Source: Modestobacter sp. L9-4
GTDB taxonomy: Bacteria > Actinomycetota > Actinomycetes > Mycobacteriales > Geodermatophilaceae
Direction of reading: 5' to 3'
Assembly (NCBI RefSeq): GCF_019112525.1
Contig: NZ_CP077800.1
Span: 372,001 to 436,000 of the forward strand
Length of the DNA stretch: 64,000 bases
A program made the translations under genes and the position numbers. Shown piece by piece: positions 24,749 through 33,781 of this stretch. Under the pieces are notes generated by a model. The model was not told where the DNA came from. It worked only from the letters and a program-made list of their open reading frames with translations, and did not search any database. Position 1 is the stretch's first letter; every line of letters begins with the position of its first letter.

Positions 24749-26107
24749 TCAGACGGGCAGGCCGGCCAGCCCGGCGGCCAGGCCGAGGACGGCGCACACG
24801 CCGAGCGTGCGCAGCACCGACCAGCGCAGCCGGAACAGCAGCACCGCCGCGACGCACGCGATCGCCAGCGCCACCCAGCGCGGCGTGCCCAGGTCGGGCA
24901 GCTGCAGCGCCAGGCCCCACCGGTCGACGGTCACGACGTCGGTGACGAGCGTGTGCACCGCGAAGTACAGCCCCAGGTTGGCGATCACCCCGACCACGGC
25001 GGCGGTGATCCCGGTCAGCGCCGCCGACAGCGACCGGTTGCCGCGCAGCCGCTCCATGTACGGCGCCCCGAGCAGTACGAACAGGAAGCTGGGCACGAAC
25101 GTCACCCAGGTGACCAGCAGCGAGGCGAGCACCGCCGCGACCCACGGGTCGAGGCCGCCCGGGTCGCGGTGGGCGCCGAGGAAGGCCACGAACTGCACGA
25201 CCATGATCAGCGGCCCAGGGGTGGTCTCGGCCAGCGCCAGCCCACGCACCATCTCCCCCGGCGCCAGCCAGCCGTACACGCCGACCGCCTGCTGGGCGAC
25301 GTAGGCCAGCACCGCGTAGGCGCCGCCGAAGGTCACCACCGCGGCGCCGGAGAAGAACAGCCCCTGCTGGGTGAAGACGCTGTCCGTGCCGGTCAGCAGC
25401 GCGACCGCCGCGATCGGCACGCCCCAGGCGAGCAGCCCGACGACCAGCACCCGCAACGTGCGGCGGGCCGAGGGGCGCTCGGTGTGCAGGGCGTCGTCGG
25501 GGATCAGCGGTGCCGGCCCGTCGTCGGGCGCCTCGGCCAGCGAGGTGGGACGCCGCCGGTGCAGCACCCAGCCGAGGACGCCGGCGCCCGCGACGACCAC
25601 CGGGAACGGGACGCCGAACAGCGCGAGCGCGGCGAAGGCGGCGACCGCGATGCCCAGCAGCACCCGGCTGGTGAGCGCCCGCTTCCCGACGCGGGTCACC
25701 GCCTGCACCACGATCGCGACCACGGCCGGGGCCAGCCCGGCGAACACGGCGGTGACCGCGGTGGTGTCACCCCACGCCACGTAGACCGCGGACAGCACCA
25801 GCAGCGCGACGACGCCGGGCAGCACGAACAGCCCCCCGGCGACCAGCCCGCCGCGGGTGCCGTGCATCAACCAGCCGACGTAGGTGGCCAGCTGCTGGGC
25901 CTCCGGGCCGGGCAGCAGCATCGAGTAGTTCATCGCGTGCAGGAACCGGCGCTGCCCGATCCAGCGCTTCTCCTCCACCAGCGTCCGCTGCATGACCGCG
26001 ATCTGCCCGGCCGGGCCGCCGAACGTCTGCAGCGAGATGAGGAACCAGGCACGGGTCGCCGCCCGCATGCTGACGGGGGCCGGCGGGGAGACGGGATCGC
26101 TGGTCAC
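24749..26107 (-). CDS. chrA: chromate ion transporter (CHR family), two-domain ChrA
   Basis: 452 residues. Two homologous CHR halves are visible. The N-terminal half has FLISLQTFGGPAGQIAVM and MNYSMLLPGPEAQQLATYVG; the C-terminal half has FFSGAAVVTFGGAYAVLAYV and LAETTPGPLIMVVQFVAFLG. About 10-12 helices. By family knowledge it exports chromate, though some members move other oxyanions. GTG 26107 has GGAG five bases upstream; GTG 26113 is an alternative. No chromate regulator is adjacent. Confidence 0.9.
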   Translation of the reverse strand: MTSDPVSPPAPVSMRAATRAWFLISLQTFGGPAGQIAVMQRTLVEEKRWIGQRRFLHAMNYSMLLPGPEAQQLATYVGWLMHGTRGGLVAGGLFVLPGVVALLVLSAVYVAWGDTTAVTAVFAGLAPAVVAIVVQAVTRVGKRALTSRVLLGIAVAAFAALALFGVPFPVVVAGAGVLGWVLHRRRPTSLAEAPDDGPAPLIPDDALHTERPSARRTLRVLVVGLLAWGVPIAAVALLTGTDSVFTQQGLFFSGAAVVTFGGAYAVLAYVAQQAVGVYGWLAPGEMVRGLALAETTPGPLIMVVQFVAFLGAHRDPGGLDPWVAAVLASLLVTWVTFVPSFLFVLLGAPYMERLRGNRSLSAALTGITAAVVGVIANLGLYFAVHTLVTDVVTVDRWGLALQLPDLGTPRWVALAIACVAAVLLFRLRWSVLRTLGVCAVLGLAAGLAGLPV

Positions 26108-26145
26108 GGTCACTCCACGGGTCGGGCGGGCGGCGGCCAACTCTG

Positions 26146-27297
26146 TCAGACCCGAACGGGACCGCCGAGCAGCGCGCCGGTCCACACGGCCCGCGCCGTC
26201 CGCGCCGCCACCACGGCCCAGGCGCCGAACAGACCCAGGAAGAGGACGGCGGCGGCGACGCTGAGGCAGTCCAGGCCGCTGTGCCCGGCCAGCGCCGAGG
26301 TCCCGGTGACCATCGTGCCGACCGGGAACACGAACGACCACCAGGACAGCGAGAACGGCAGGTGGTGCCGGGCGGTGCGCACCGTGACCGCCAGCGCGAC
26401 GGCGGCCCACATCAGGGCGAACCCCTCCACCGGCAGCCCGTACACCAGGCCGAGGGCGCGGAACGCCGCCGCGTAGGGCGGCGGCCACACCAGGTCCGAC
26501 TGCGCGCCCAGCGCGTTGGCCGCCGTGATCGACTGCCCGAGCGGGCCCAGCACGATCCACAGCGTCGGCACCGCGGCCGCGGCCCCGACCTTGTACCGGG
26601 CCAGCCGTCCCCACAGCAGGGTGATGACCACCAGGCTGGCCAGCAGGCTGAGACCGAACATCGACCAGCAGCCGGCCGTGAGCGCCAGCCGCCACTGCCC
26701 GGCCGGCGTGTGGGGCACGAGCGCGGCACCGGTGGCCGCGCTGACCATCGGCGGCACGACCGGCATCAGCCAGCCCCCGGACGCCGCCTCGTCGCCGACC
26801 TCGTACCGGGTGAACAGCCGGTACGGCACCGCGACCGCCACGGCCAGGCCGAGCACCGTCCCGACCAGCCAGAGGACGACGTCCAGGTCGACCGCTGCCC
26901 GATCGCCGACGACGTCCCGGCCCACGGTGATCGTGGCGGCCCCCCAGGCGAGCAGCGCCATCGGCACCGCGCCGTAGAAGTGCGCCATCACCGGGTCGCG
27001 GGCGTGGGCGCGGGCGCGCTCGGGGTGGCGCAGCCAGTGCCCGGCGGTCGCCGCGCAGACCGCGAGCAGCAGCAGCCCGGCGAGGGCCCAGACCAGCTGG
27101 GCGAGGACCCGCTGACCGGGCACCTGGACGGGCAGCCCGGCCGCGGCGGTGGCGACGATCGAGGTGCCCATGACGGAGGCGAACCAGTTCGGGCCCACGT
27201 CGGCCAGCGACGGGCGGCGGGCTCCCGCGGACGTCACCGGGCGGCGCGGGGACGGAGCCGGCGGCAGCTCGACGGGCAGGTCGGTCGTGGCGGTCAC
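26146..27297 (-). CDS. TDT/SLAC1-family transporter
   Basis: 383 residues with about ten helices. Typical features are the N-terminal PNWFASVMGTSIVATAA and later FSLSWWSFVFPVGTMVTGTS, as in TehA/SLAC1 and Mae1-like carriers. These move anions such as C4-dicarboxylates, sulphite or tellurite-related species; which one is unknown. A LysR gene is divergent from it with a 91-base shared control region, a common activator/transporter layout. It lies downstream-to-upstream with chrA on the same strand, 38 bases apart, so the two may be one operon. Confidence 0.88.
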   Translation of the reverse strand: MTATTDLPVELPPAPSPRRPVTSAGARRPSLADVGPNWFASVMGTSIVATAAAGLPVQVPGQRVLAQLVWALAGLLLLAVCAATAGHWLRHPERARAHARDPVMAHFYGAVPMALLAWGAATITVGRDVVGDRAAVDLDVVLWLVGTVLGLAVAVAVPYRLFTRYEVGDEAASGGWLMPVVPPMVSAATGAALVPHTPAGQWRLALTAGCWSMFGLSLLASLVVITLLWGRLARYKVGAAAAVPTLWIVLGPLGQSITAANALGAQSDLVWPPPYAAAFRALGLVYGLPVEGFALMWAAVALAVTVRTARHHLPFSLSWWSFVFPVGTMVTGTSALAGHSGLDCLSVAAAVLFLGLFGAWAVVAARTARAVWTGALLGGPVRV

Positions 27298-27354
27298 GGC
27301 ACCGAGACTCGCCCGGTGCGGTGCGGCCCGGTAGGCGGCTGCGACCTGTCCGGC

Positions 27355-27371
27355 CACAAGCGGAGGTTGTG
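27355..27371. promoter_or_regulatory. candidate LysR operator
   Basis: CACAA (27355-27359) and TTGTG (27367-27371) form an inverted repeat with a 7-base spacer in the divergent TDT/LysR region, next to the LysR -10 box. This is a plausible autoregulatory LysR site. Confidence 0.45.
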
Positions 27372-27376
27372 ACGGC

Positions 27377-27382
27377 TACGCT
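27377..27382 (+). promoter_or_regulatory. leaderless -10 box for the LysR gene
   Basis: TACGCT ends six bases before GTG 27389 and lies just beside the candidate operator, so binding there would block the promoter. Confidence 0.55.
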
Positions 27383-27388
27383 CCGGAC

Positions 27389-28324
27389 GTGCCGCTGAGC
27401 AGCCACGTCCCGGACATCGCCGCCCTCGAGCTGCTCCTCGACGTCGCCCGCACCGGCAGCATCGGCGCCGCGGCGCGGGTGCACGGCGTCAGCCAGCAGG
27501 CCGCGTCCGCCCGGCTGGCCGGCCTGGAGCGGCAGGTGGGCCTGACCGTCCTGGACCGGGGGTCGACCGGCTCGCGGCTCACCGACGCCGGGCGGGCGCT
27601 GGTCGCCTGGGCCGACCGGGTGGTGTCGGCCGCCGGGGAGCTGGACGACGGCGTGGCGGCACTGCGGCGCGAGGGGTCGGCGCGGCTGCGCCTGGCGGCC
27701 AGCATGACCGTCGCCGAGCACCTGGTCCCGCGCTGGCTGGCGGCGCTGCGCGGGCAGACCCCGGCGGGCACGGAACCGCCGACGGTCATGCTCACGGCCA
27801 CCAACAGCGACGCGGTCACCGAGCTGGTGCGCACCCACGCGGCCGACCTGGGTTTCGTCGAGGGCCCCGCCGCGCCACCCGGGCTCGAGCACCGGGACGT
27901 CGCTGCAGACCGGCTCGTGCTCGTCGTGCCGCCGGGGCACCCGTGGGCCGGTCGGCGGCGTCCGGTGACCGCGGCGGAGCTGGCGGCCACCCCGCTCGTC
28001 GTCCGCGAGCCGGGGTCCGGCACGCGGCGCGCGCTGGAGGACGCCCTGCACGCGGCGCTCGGCGCGGTGACCCCGCTCGCTCCCCCGGCCATGGAGTTCG
28101 GCACCGGCACGGCCGTGCGCGAGGCCGTCCGCGCCGGACTGGGGCCGGCAGTCCTGTCGGACCTGGCGGTGTCGGTCGACCTGGCCGACGGCCGGCTGGT
28201 CGAGGTCCCCGTGCCCGGGCTGCCGCTGACCCGCCGGCTCCGCGCCGTGTGGGCCGGCGCGGCACAGCTGCCGGCCGGCCCGGCCCGCGACCTGCTCGCC
28301 GTCGCCGCCCGCCGCCGCGGCTGA
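27389..28324 (+). CDS. LysR family transcriptional regulator
   Basis: 311 residues. N-terminal winged HTH: ALELLLDVARTGSIGAAARV followed by HGVSQQAASARLAGLERQVG. The C-terminal periplasmic-binding-like effector domain spans about residues 90-300. It is divergent from the TDT transporter and probably controls it in response to the transported anion; the inducer is unknown. Start GTG 27389 fits the leaderless -10 box. Confidence 0.92.
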   Translation: MPLSSHVPDIAALELLLDVARTGSIGAAARVHGVSQQAASARLAGLERQVGLTVLDRGSTGSRLTDAGRALVAWADRVVSAAGELDDGVAALRREGSARLRLAASMTVAEHLVPRWLAALRGQTPAGTEPPTVMLTATNSDAVTELVRTHAADLGFVEGPAAPPGLEHRDVAADRLVLVVPPGHPWAGRRRPVTAAELAATPLVVREPGSGTRRALEDALHAALGAVTPLAPPAMEFGTGTAVREAVRAGLGPAVLSDLAVSVDLADGRLVEVPVPGLPLTRRLRAVWAGAAQLPAGPARDLLAVAARRRG

Positions 28325-28329
28325 GAGCG

Positions 28330-28349
28330 GGCCGCGGACAGCCGCGGCC
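28330..28349. terminator. hairpin between LysR and flavin reductase genes
   Basis: Perfect 8-bp stem GGCCGCGG/CCGCGGCC with an ACAG loop in the 63-base gap between converging genes. Confidence 0.55.
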
Positions 28350-28387
28350 GGAGGCGACCCCCGGACCACCCCGGCAGAGAGCCGCCC

Positions 28388-28867
28388 TCAGACCGCCGCG
28401 GCGTGGGTGCCGAACGTGCGGGCGTGGTACGTCAGCGGCGCCAGGTCCTCCCGCGCCGCGGCGCGCACCTCGCCCAGCACGATGACGTGGTCACCGCCGG
28501 CGACGAGCTGGCTCACCGTGCACGCCAGCCAGCCGGGGCTGCCGGTCAGCCGGGGCGCGCCGTCCTCGGCCACCCAGTCGACGCCGGTGAACTTGTCGCT
28601 GCCCTTGCGGGCGAACGCCAGCGCCAGCGCGGCCTGCCCGCTGCCGAGCACGTTGACCCCGAAGACGCTGTCCACGGCCAGCCGGGACAGCAGCTCCGAG
28701 CCCCGGTCCAACGACACCAGGACCATCGGCGGGCTCATCGACAGCGAGGCGAACGCGCTCACCGTCGTCCCGTGCGGGGAGCCGTCGGTGAGCGTGGTGA
28801 CCACCGAGACCGGCGTCGCCACCCCGGCCATGACGGCGCGGAACTCCTCGGCCAGCGGAGCGGTCAC
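28388..28867 (-). CDS. flavin reductase family protein (FMN supplier)
   Basis: 159 residues of the split-barrel flavin reductase type (PF01613-like): MAGVATPVSVVTTLTDGSPH, then FGVNVLGSGQAALA and the C-terminal YHARTFGTH. It reduces FMN with NAD(P)H and hands FMNH2 to two-component monooxygenases. It is the last gene of the minus-strand sulphur operon and overlaps the LLM monooxygenase stop by four bases, which fits a dedicated reductase for the two LLM enzymes. Confidence 0.9.
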   Translation of the reverse strand: MTAPLAEEFRAVMAGVATPVSVVTTLTDGSPHGTTVSAFASLSMSPPMVLVSLDRGSELLSRLAVDSVFGVNVLGSGQAALALAFARKGSDKFTGVDWVAEDGAPRLTGSPGWLACTVSQLVAGGDHVIVLGEVRAAAREDLAPLTYHARTFGTHAAAV

Positions 28868-30222
28868 GCGGTGCCGCCGAGCGGGGCCAGGCCGAGGTGG
28901 TCGCGCAGCGTCGTCCCGGTGTAGTCGGTGCGGTGCACGCCGCGCTCCTGCAGCAGTGGGACGACGGTGTCGACGAAGACGTCCAGCCCGCCGGGGGTGA
29001 TGTGCGGGACGAGGATGAAGCCGTCGCTGGCGTCGGACTGCACGAGGTCGTCGATCTGGTCGGCGACCGTGGCCGGGCTGCCGATGAAGTTCTGCCGGCT
29101 GCTGACCTCGATCATCAGCTCGCGGATTGAAAGCCCCTTGGCCTCGGCCTGCTCCCGCCAGGCGACGGCGACGGCGAGCGGGTCGCGGTTCATCCGCACG
29201 CTGGCCCGGCCCTTGGCCACGGTGTTCTCCCCGACCAGCGGGTCGACCTCGGGCAGCGGGCCGTCGGGGTCGTAGCCGGACAGGTCGCGGTTCCAGACCT
29301 CCTCCAGCTTGCGCAGCGCTGTCTGCCCCGACACCTGCTGCTTGCGCACCTCGGCGGCGAGCTCGGCGGCCTCGGCGTCGGTGTCGGCGACGACGAAGGT
29401 GGCCGCCGGGAGGATCAGCAGCTCCTCGGGCGTCCGGCCGTACTTCGCCAGCCGGCCCTTGACGTCGGCGTAGAAGGCCTGCCCGGCCTCCTTGGTGCCG
29501 TGCCGGCTGAAGATGGCGTCCGCACCCGAGGCGGCGAACTCGCGGCCCTCGTCGGAGTCACCGGCCTGGAAGACGACGGGGCGGCCCTGCGGGCTGCGCG
29601 GGACGTCGAACTGGCCGCTGATGTCGAAGTGCGCGTCGGAGTGGGCGAACCGGCCGGGGGTGGGCGTGCGCAGGAACTCCCCGGTCTCCTTGTCGGCCAC
29701 GATCTCGTCACCGCGCCAGGAGTCGAGCAGCTCCATGGCCGTGGCCAGGAACGTGCGCGCCCGCTCGTAGCGCTGGTCCTGCGGCAGGAAGCCACCGCGG
29801 CGGAAGTTCTCCCCGGTGAAGGCGTCCCACGAGGTGACGACGTTCCACGCGGCCCGGCCGCCGGAGAGGTGGTCCAGCGTCGCGAACTCCCGGGCCACCT
29901 CGTAGGGCTCGTTGAACGTGGAGTTGATCGTGCCGGCCAGCCCGAGGTGCTCGGTGACCGCGGCCACGGCGGCGAGCACGGTGAAGGTGTCGGGGCGGCC
30001 GACGACGTCGAGGTCGTAGATCGCGCCGTTCTGCTCCCGCAGCCGCAGGCCCTCGGCGAGGAACATGAAGTCGAACTTCCCGCGCTCGGCGGCCTGGGCG
30101 AAGCGGCGGAACGACTCGAACTCGATGTGGCTGCCGGCGGCGGGGTCGCTCCACACGGTGGTGTTGTTGACGCCGGGGAAGTGCGCGGCCAGATGGACCT
30201 GCTTGTGCACCTGCTTGGTCAT
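28864..30222 (-). CDS. NtaA/DmoA-type FMN-dependent monooxygenase (LLM class)
   Basis: 452 residues of the luciferase-like TIM barrel. The N-terminus VHLAAHFPGVNNTTVWSDP and the segment GRAAWNVVTSWDAFTGENFR are hallmarks of the NtaA/SnaA/DmoA/DszA/YxeK group, which uses FMNH2 from a partner reductase. These enzymes cleave C-S, C-N or similar bonds oxidatively. The operon context (flavin reductase, leader peptide with Cys, adjacent SAM-IV control) points to sulphur release from an organosulphur compound. Substrate not known. Confidence 0.92.
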   Translation of the reverse strand: MTKQVHKQVHLAAHFPGVNNTTVWSDPAAGSHIEFESFRRFAQAAERGKFDFMFLAEGLRLREQNGAIYDLDVVGRPDTFTVLAAVAAVTEHLGLAGTINSTFNEPYEVAREFATLDHLSGGRAAWNVVTSWDAFTGENFRRGGFLPQDQRYERARTFLATAMELLDSWRGDEIVADKETGEFLRTPTPGRFAHSDAHFDISGQFDVPRSPQGRPVVFQAGDSDEGREFAASGADAIFSRHGTKEAGQAFYADVKGRLAKYGRTPEELLILPAATFVVADTDAEAAELAAEVRKQQVSGQTALRKLEEVWNRDLSGYDPDGPLPEVDPLVGENTVAKGRASVRMNRDPLAVAVAWREQAEAKGLSIRELMIEVSSRQNFIGSPATVADQIDDLVQSDASDGFILVPHITPGGLDVFVDTVVPLLQERGVHRTDYTGTTLRDHLGLAPLGGTA

Positions 30223-30232
30223 GGTCGTCTCC

Positions 30233-31429
30233 TCAGACCGCGGCGTAGCGGTTGGCGGGGCGCGGCAGCCCGAGCAGGCCGCGCAGGGTGGACGCCTCGT
30301 AGGCGGTGCGGAACAGGCCGCGGCGCTGCAGCTCGGGCACCAGCGCGGTGGTGACCTGGCGCAGGTCGTGCGGCAGCGTGGCCGGCCGCAGCCGCAGCCC
30401 GGACAGCCCGGCCTGCGTCCAGTCGGCGACCAGGTCGGCCAGGCCGGACGGCGTCCCGACGAAGACGGCGGCGTCGCTGGTGTACTCCGATCCCGCCCGC
30501 TCGTCGAGGCGGTCCTTGCGGGAGCGGGCGGTGGCCTCGTCCTCGTCCAGGAACACGACGAGGTCGCCGAGGACGTGCACGGTCTCCTCCGCGCGCCCGG
30601 CCGCGGCCTGCGCGGTGCGGATCTCGGCCAGGATGCGGGCTGCGTCGGCGGCGTCGGTGGGCGTCACGAAGCCGAGGTCGGCGCTGCGGCCGACCAGCTC
30701 GTAGGGCACGGCCTGGTGCGCGAGTGCGGCCACCAGCGGCTGGCCCTGCGGGGGGCGCGGGGTGATCGAGGGACCGCGGACGGAGAAGTGCGGGCCGGCG
30801 AAGTCCACGTAGTGCAGCTTGCCGACGTCGACGAAGCGGCCGGTGGCGACGTCGCGGACCTCGGCGCCGTCCTCCCAGCTGTCCCAGAGCCGGCGGAGCA
30901 CCTCGACCCAGTCGGCGGCCTCGTCGAACAGCTCGCGCAGTCCGGCCTGGGCGACCGGGTCGGCGGGGTCCAGCTCGCGCAGGTCGGGCAGCTGCCGGCG
31001 GCCGATGTGCGCGGCCTCGGCCGGCAGCGCGCCGACCCGGACCCGGACACCGGCGCGGCCGGTGCTGACGAAGTCCAGCGTGGCGATCGCCTTGGACAGG
31101 TGGAAGGGCTCGGTGTGGGTGACCACGGCGGTCGGCACCAGCCCGATGGACCGGGTCAGCGGCGCGACCCGGGCGGCGACCTGGACGGCGTCGAGCCGGC
31201 CGCGCACCTGGTCGGTGCGCTCGTCGGGGGCCCAGCGGTCGCCGGACTGCAGCGCGAAGGCGTCCTCGAAGGTGACCAGGTCGAGCAGGCCGCGCTCGGC
31301 CTCGGTGACCAGGTCGACCCAGTAGCCGGGGGTGAGCAGCTCGGTGGGGCGGGCGTCGGGCTCGCGCCAGGCGGCAGGGTGCCAGCCGGCGCCGTCGAGG
31401 GCGACGGCGAGGTGGAGGGGGGTGGGCAC
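30233..31429 (-). CDS. second LLM-class FMN-dependent monooxygenase
   Basis: 398 residues from GTG 31429 with GGAG upstream. The luciferase-like fold is seen in ERGLLDLVTFEDAFAL, IGLVPTAVVTHTEPFHLSKA and DFVSTGRAGVRVRVG. It is a different subgroup from the following NtaA-like enzyme but ends alike (RTAYEASTLRGLLGLPRP versus HRTDYTGTTLRDHLGLAPL). Only 10 bases separate them. Two different LLM enzymes sharing one reductase suggest two substrates or two steps. Confidence 0.9.
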   Translation of the reverse strand: MPTPLHLAVALDGAGWHPAAWREPDARPTELLTPGYWVDLVTEAERGLLDLVTFEDAFALQSGDRWAPDERTDQVRGRLDAVQVAARVAPLTRSIGLVPTAVVTHTEPFHLSKAIATLDFVSTGRAGVRVRVGALPAEAAHIGRRQLPDLRELDPADPVAQAGLRELFDEAADWVEVLRRLWDSWEDGAEVRDVATGRFVDVGKLHYVDFAGPHFSVRGPSITPRPPQGQPLVAALAHQAVPYELVGRSADLGFVTPTDAADAARILAEIRTAQAAAGRAEETVHVLGDLVVFLDEDEATARSRKDRLDERAGSEYTSDAAVFVGTPSGLADLVADWTQAGLSGLRLRPATLPHDLRQVTTALVPELQRRGLFRTAYEASTLRGLLGLPRPANRYAAV

Positions 31430-31443
31430 GGGGACTCCAGAGG

Positions 31444-33357
31444 TCAGGCGGCGGCGGGGACGGCGGCGGGGACGAGCGCGCGCCACAGCCGGCGGGCGAG
31501 CGCGTCGTTCTGCCGGAAGAAGGGGGCGTTGGTGCGGGGCCGGGCGAAGGCGGCGACCTGCGCACCGGAGGTCCAGAAGCCGAGGGCGAACAGGCGCTCC
31601 TGAGCCTGGCCGGTCGCGTCGACGACCCGCTGGTCGGCGTCGACGTGCAGCCGTCCGGTGCTGCGGACCCCGCCGGGGGCGGTGGGGTCGGCGAGCACCT
31701 TCTCCGCGGCCACGCCGCGGGTGAGCAGGGCGGTGACCAGCTGGTCGGGGGTGGCGGCGACCGAAGGCGCGGGCACCCGGGCCTCGACCATCGCGCGGGC
31801 CTCGACGGTGCCCTCGACGCTCGCGGACCGGGCGCGGAACACCCCGGCGGCGGTGTCGAGCTCGAACTGCGCGTCGGCGCCGAGGAAGCGCAGCACGCCG
31901 GCCTCCGACAGCGCCAGCAGCTCGGCCAGCCGGGGAGCGGGCGGTCCGCTGGCCAGGTAGCTGAAGAGGTTCATCCACCAGCCGGAGACGTCCTCGGCCT
32001 CCGAGCGGGGCGTCAGCCGCCCGGCGCCGACCAGCCCGGCGAGGGTGCCGTGGCAGTACAGCAGCGCGGTGAAGACGGCGGCGTCGGCGCTGTGGGCGGG
32101 GTCCGCCGAGCGGGTCAGGTCGGCGCGCACCAGGTCGCGCACCGTCTCCTGCAGCGCCTCGGCGTCGGCGGACCGGGCCCCGGCCAGCGGGCGGTCGCGG
32201 GCGGCCAGGTCGAAGCGGTCGGCCGGGTCGGGGACGGCGGCCTGCACCAGCGCGGCCACCGCGACCGGGTCGTCGGTGGCGGCGTACCGCTCGGCGAACT
32301 CCGCCCAGGGCAGCGCCGTCCGCTCGGGGTGGGCGCGGAACAGCTCGGTGTAGTGCGCCCAGCCCAGCTCGCGGGCGATCACCGGGGCCAGGTCGGCGCG
32401 CAGGTCCAGCGGGCGGTCGCCGAACTGCGCGTCCACGGCGGCCGGGGTGAAGAACTGCAGCGGCACCGGCGGGCCGGCCCAGACGTAGCCGAGCTTGGCG
32501 CGGTAGGGCACCCCGCGGCGGGAGCCGACGTGCAGCACCGGCTCACTGCCCGAGGGCAGGTAGCGCAGCCGGTCCCCGTCGGGGGTGAACTGCCCGCCGC
32601 GCCCGCTGGTCAGCAGCACCATCAGGTCGGTGAAGGCCAGCCCCGCCCCACGGACGAGCACCGGCTCCCCCGGCGCCAGGACCGACAGGTCCAGGTCGGC
32701 GGTGTAGGCCGTGGGCAGGTAGGTGGCGCCGGCCGCGGCCGCGCGCCGGGCGGTCGCGGCCTCCTCGTCGGTGGCGTGCGCGTCCAGGTGGCCCTGGGCC
32801 AGGACGGCGCGGTCGGCGGACACCTCGCGGCCGTCGGCGAGCACCACGGTCACGCCGTCGTCGGCCACCCGGACGTCGACGGCGGTGCCGGTGTGCAGGT
32901 GCACGTCGGCCCAAGGGCGGGCGGACTCGACGACCTGGGCGAGCACCCAGCCGAGGTAGGCGTTGACCAGCGGCCGGGACGGGAAGCCGTTCGGCGCGAG
33001 ACGCCGGGCCTCGTCGCCGATCGGGTCACCGGCGGGCAGGGCGCGGCCGACGGCCTCGACCCACTGCCACAGCGTGGAGCCCTCGCCCACCGGGCCCTCG
33101 ACGGTGACCGACGGGTCGGGCACGACGGTGACGTCGGCGGCCAGGGAGTTGGCCCACAGCAGGGAGGGCTGGGCGGCGCGCCACACGCGGCCACCACCCG
33201 GCGGGTGCGGGTCGACGAGGTGCACCTGCAGGCGCTCGGAGCCCGACAGCTCGGGCGCGCTGGCGATCAACCGCTCGAGCAGGCCGATCGCGGTGGGACC
33301 GGCGCCGACGACGGCGACCGAGGGGCTGGACGTGCGGGAGTGCGGCCGTACGGACAT
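31444..33357 (-). CDS. large FAD/NAD(P)-binding protein of the sulphur operon
   Basis: 637 residues. N-terminal dinucleotide fold VAVVGAGPTAIGLLERLIA, with a second NAD-type region near VLVRGAGLAFTDLMVLLTSG. This matches FAD-NAD(P)-binding proteins of the PF13454 type, often annotated as uncharacterised oxidoreductases. It is first after the Cys leader peptide and precedes two LLM monooxygenases by 14 bases. Its role could be an oxygenase or dehydrogenase acting on the same organosulphur substrate, which is inference. Start ATG 33357 (MSVRPHSRTSS) has GGAG upstream. Confidence 0.85.
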   Translation of the reverse strand: MSVRPHSRTSSPSVAVVGAGPTAIGLLERLIASAPELSGSERLQVHLVDPHPPGGGRVWRAAQPSLLWANSLAADVTVVPDPSVTVEGPVGEGSTLWQWVEAVGRALPAGDPIGDEARRLAPNGFPSRPLVNAYLGWVLAQVVESARPWADVHLHTGTAVDVRVADDGVTVVLADGREVSADRAVLAQGHLDAHATDEEAATARRAAAAGATYLPTAYTADLDLSVLAPGEPVLVRGAGLAFTDLMVLLTSGRGGQFTPDGDRLRYLPSGSEPVLHVGSRRGVPYRAKLGYVWAGPPVPLQFFTPAAVDAQFGDRPLDLRADLAPVIARELGWAHYTELFRAHPERTALPWAEFAERYAATDDPVAVAALVQAAVPDPADRFDLAARDRPLAGARSADAEALQETVRDLVRADLTRSADPAHSADAAVFTALLYCHGTLAGLVGAGRLTPRSEAEDVSGWWMNLFSYLASGPPAPRLAELLALSEAGVLRFLGADAQFELDTAAGVFRARSASVEGTVEARAMVEARVPAPSVAATPDQLVTALLTRGVAAEKVLADPTAPGGVRSTGRLHVDADQRVVDATGQAQERLFALGFWTSGAQVAAFARPRTNAPFFRQNDALARRLWRALVPAAVPAAA

Positions 33358-33379
33358 GCGGGCTCCGGGAGACGGAGGG

Positions 33380-33475
33380 TCAGGGACGCGAGGTCGTGAC
33401 CGTCCGCAGACACTGCGCGCTCGCCGTGCGGAGGAGGTCGACGTGCCGGCGGCGGACCAGGGCGGTGCTGGGCAC
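33380..33475 (-). CDS. Cys-containing leader peptide before the monooxygenase operon
   Basis: 31 residues from GTG 33475 with AGGAG six bases upstream. Residues 12-22 read VDLLRTASAQC, preceded by RRRH, a pattern I recall from short putative leader peptides ahead of sulphur genes in actinobacteria. It ends 22 bases before the FAD/NAD(P)-protein ATG. Stalling at the single Cys codon when cysteine is low could raise downstream expression (attenuation or coupling); the mechanism is inferred. Confidence 0.7.
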   Translation of the reverse strand: MPSTALVRRRHVDLLRTASAQCLRTVTTSRP

Positions 33476-33594
33476 GTGCGTCTCCTCTCGTCGTCCGTCT
33501 CGTGGACTGCTCTGTGGGGGAACGGGACCCGGCCGGCGGGCTGTTCCCCGCTGTGGCGTGTCGCCCGCCGCAATGTCTACCAAACCGATGGTGT

Positions 33595-33624
33595 TTGACG
33601 ACAAGCGGGTGGTGCCCCTATGGT
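33595..33624 (+). promoter_or_regulatory. promoter for the SAM-IV/transporter transcript
   Basis: TTGACG (33595-33600), an 18-base spacer, and TATGGT (33619-33624). Transcription would start about 33629-33632, exactly where helix P1 of the riboswitch begins. Confidence 0.6.
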
Positions 33625-33628
33625 CCCC

Positions 33629-33711
33629 CCAGGTCCTGAGCGCCAGCGACAAGCCCCGGCTCGCTGGCCGGCAACCCTCCCTGCGACGGGGTGCCCCGGG
33701 TGACGACCTGG
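33629..33711 (+). ncRNA. SAM-IV riboswitch controlling the GNAT/ABC operon
   Basis: P1 pairs CCAGGTC (33629-33635) with GACCTGG (33705-33711). The core contains GCCAGCGACAAGCCCCGGCT, GGCCGGCAACCCTCC and GGGTGCCCCGGGTGACGACC, the conserved actinobacterial SAM-IV sequence as I know it. It senses S-adenosylmethionine and normally turns sulphur genes off when SAM is plentiful. A small CCCCTC/GAGGGG hairpin follows at 33747-33760, before the leader peptide, and may act as expression platform. Confidence 0.85.
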
Positions 33712-33781
33712 CCGAGCGCGACCCGCGTCCCGGCAAGCAGTGGCCTCCCCTCCCGAGGGGACGAACGAGGAGCAGCACACC

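Noticed and set aside
33579-33594. ACCA-N6-TGGT element near the divergent sulphur promoters as a defined operator
   Set aside because: Only four-base arms and no matching copy at the second SAM-IV promoter, so I do not list it as a site.
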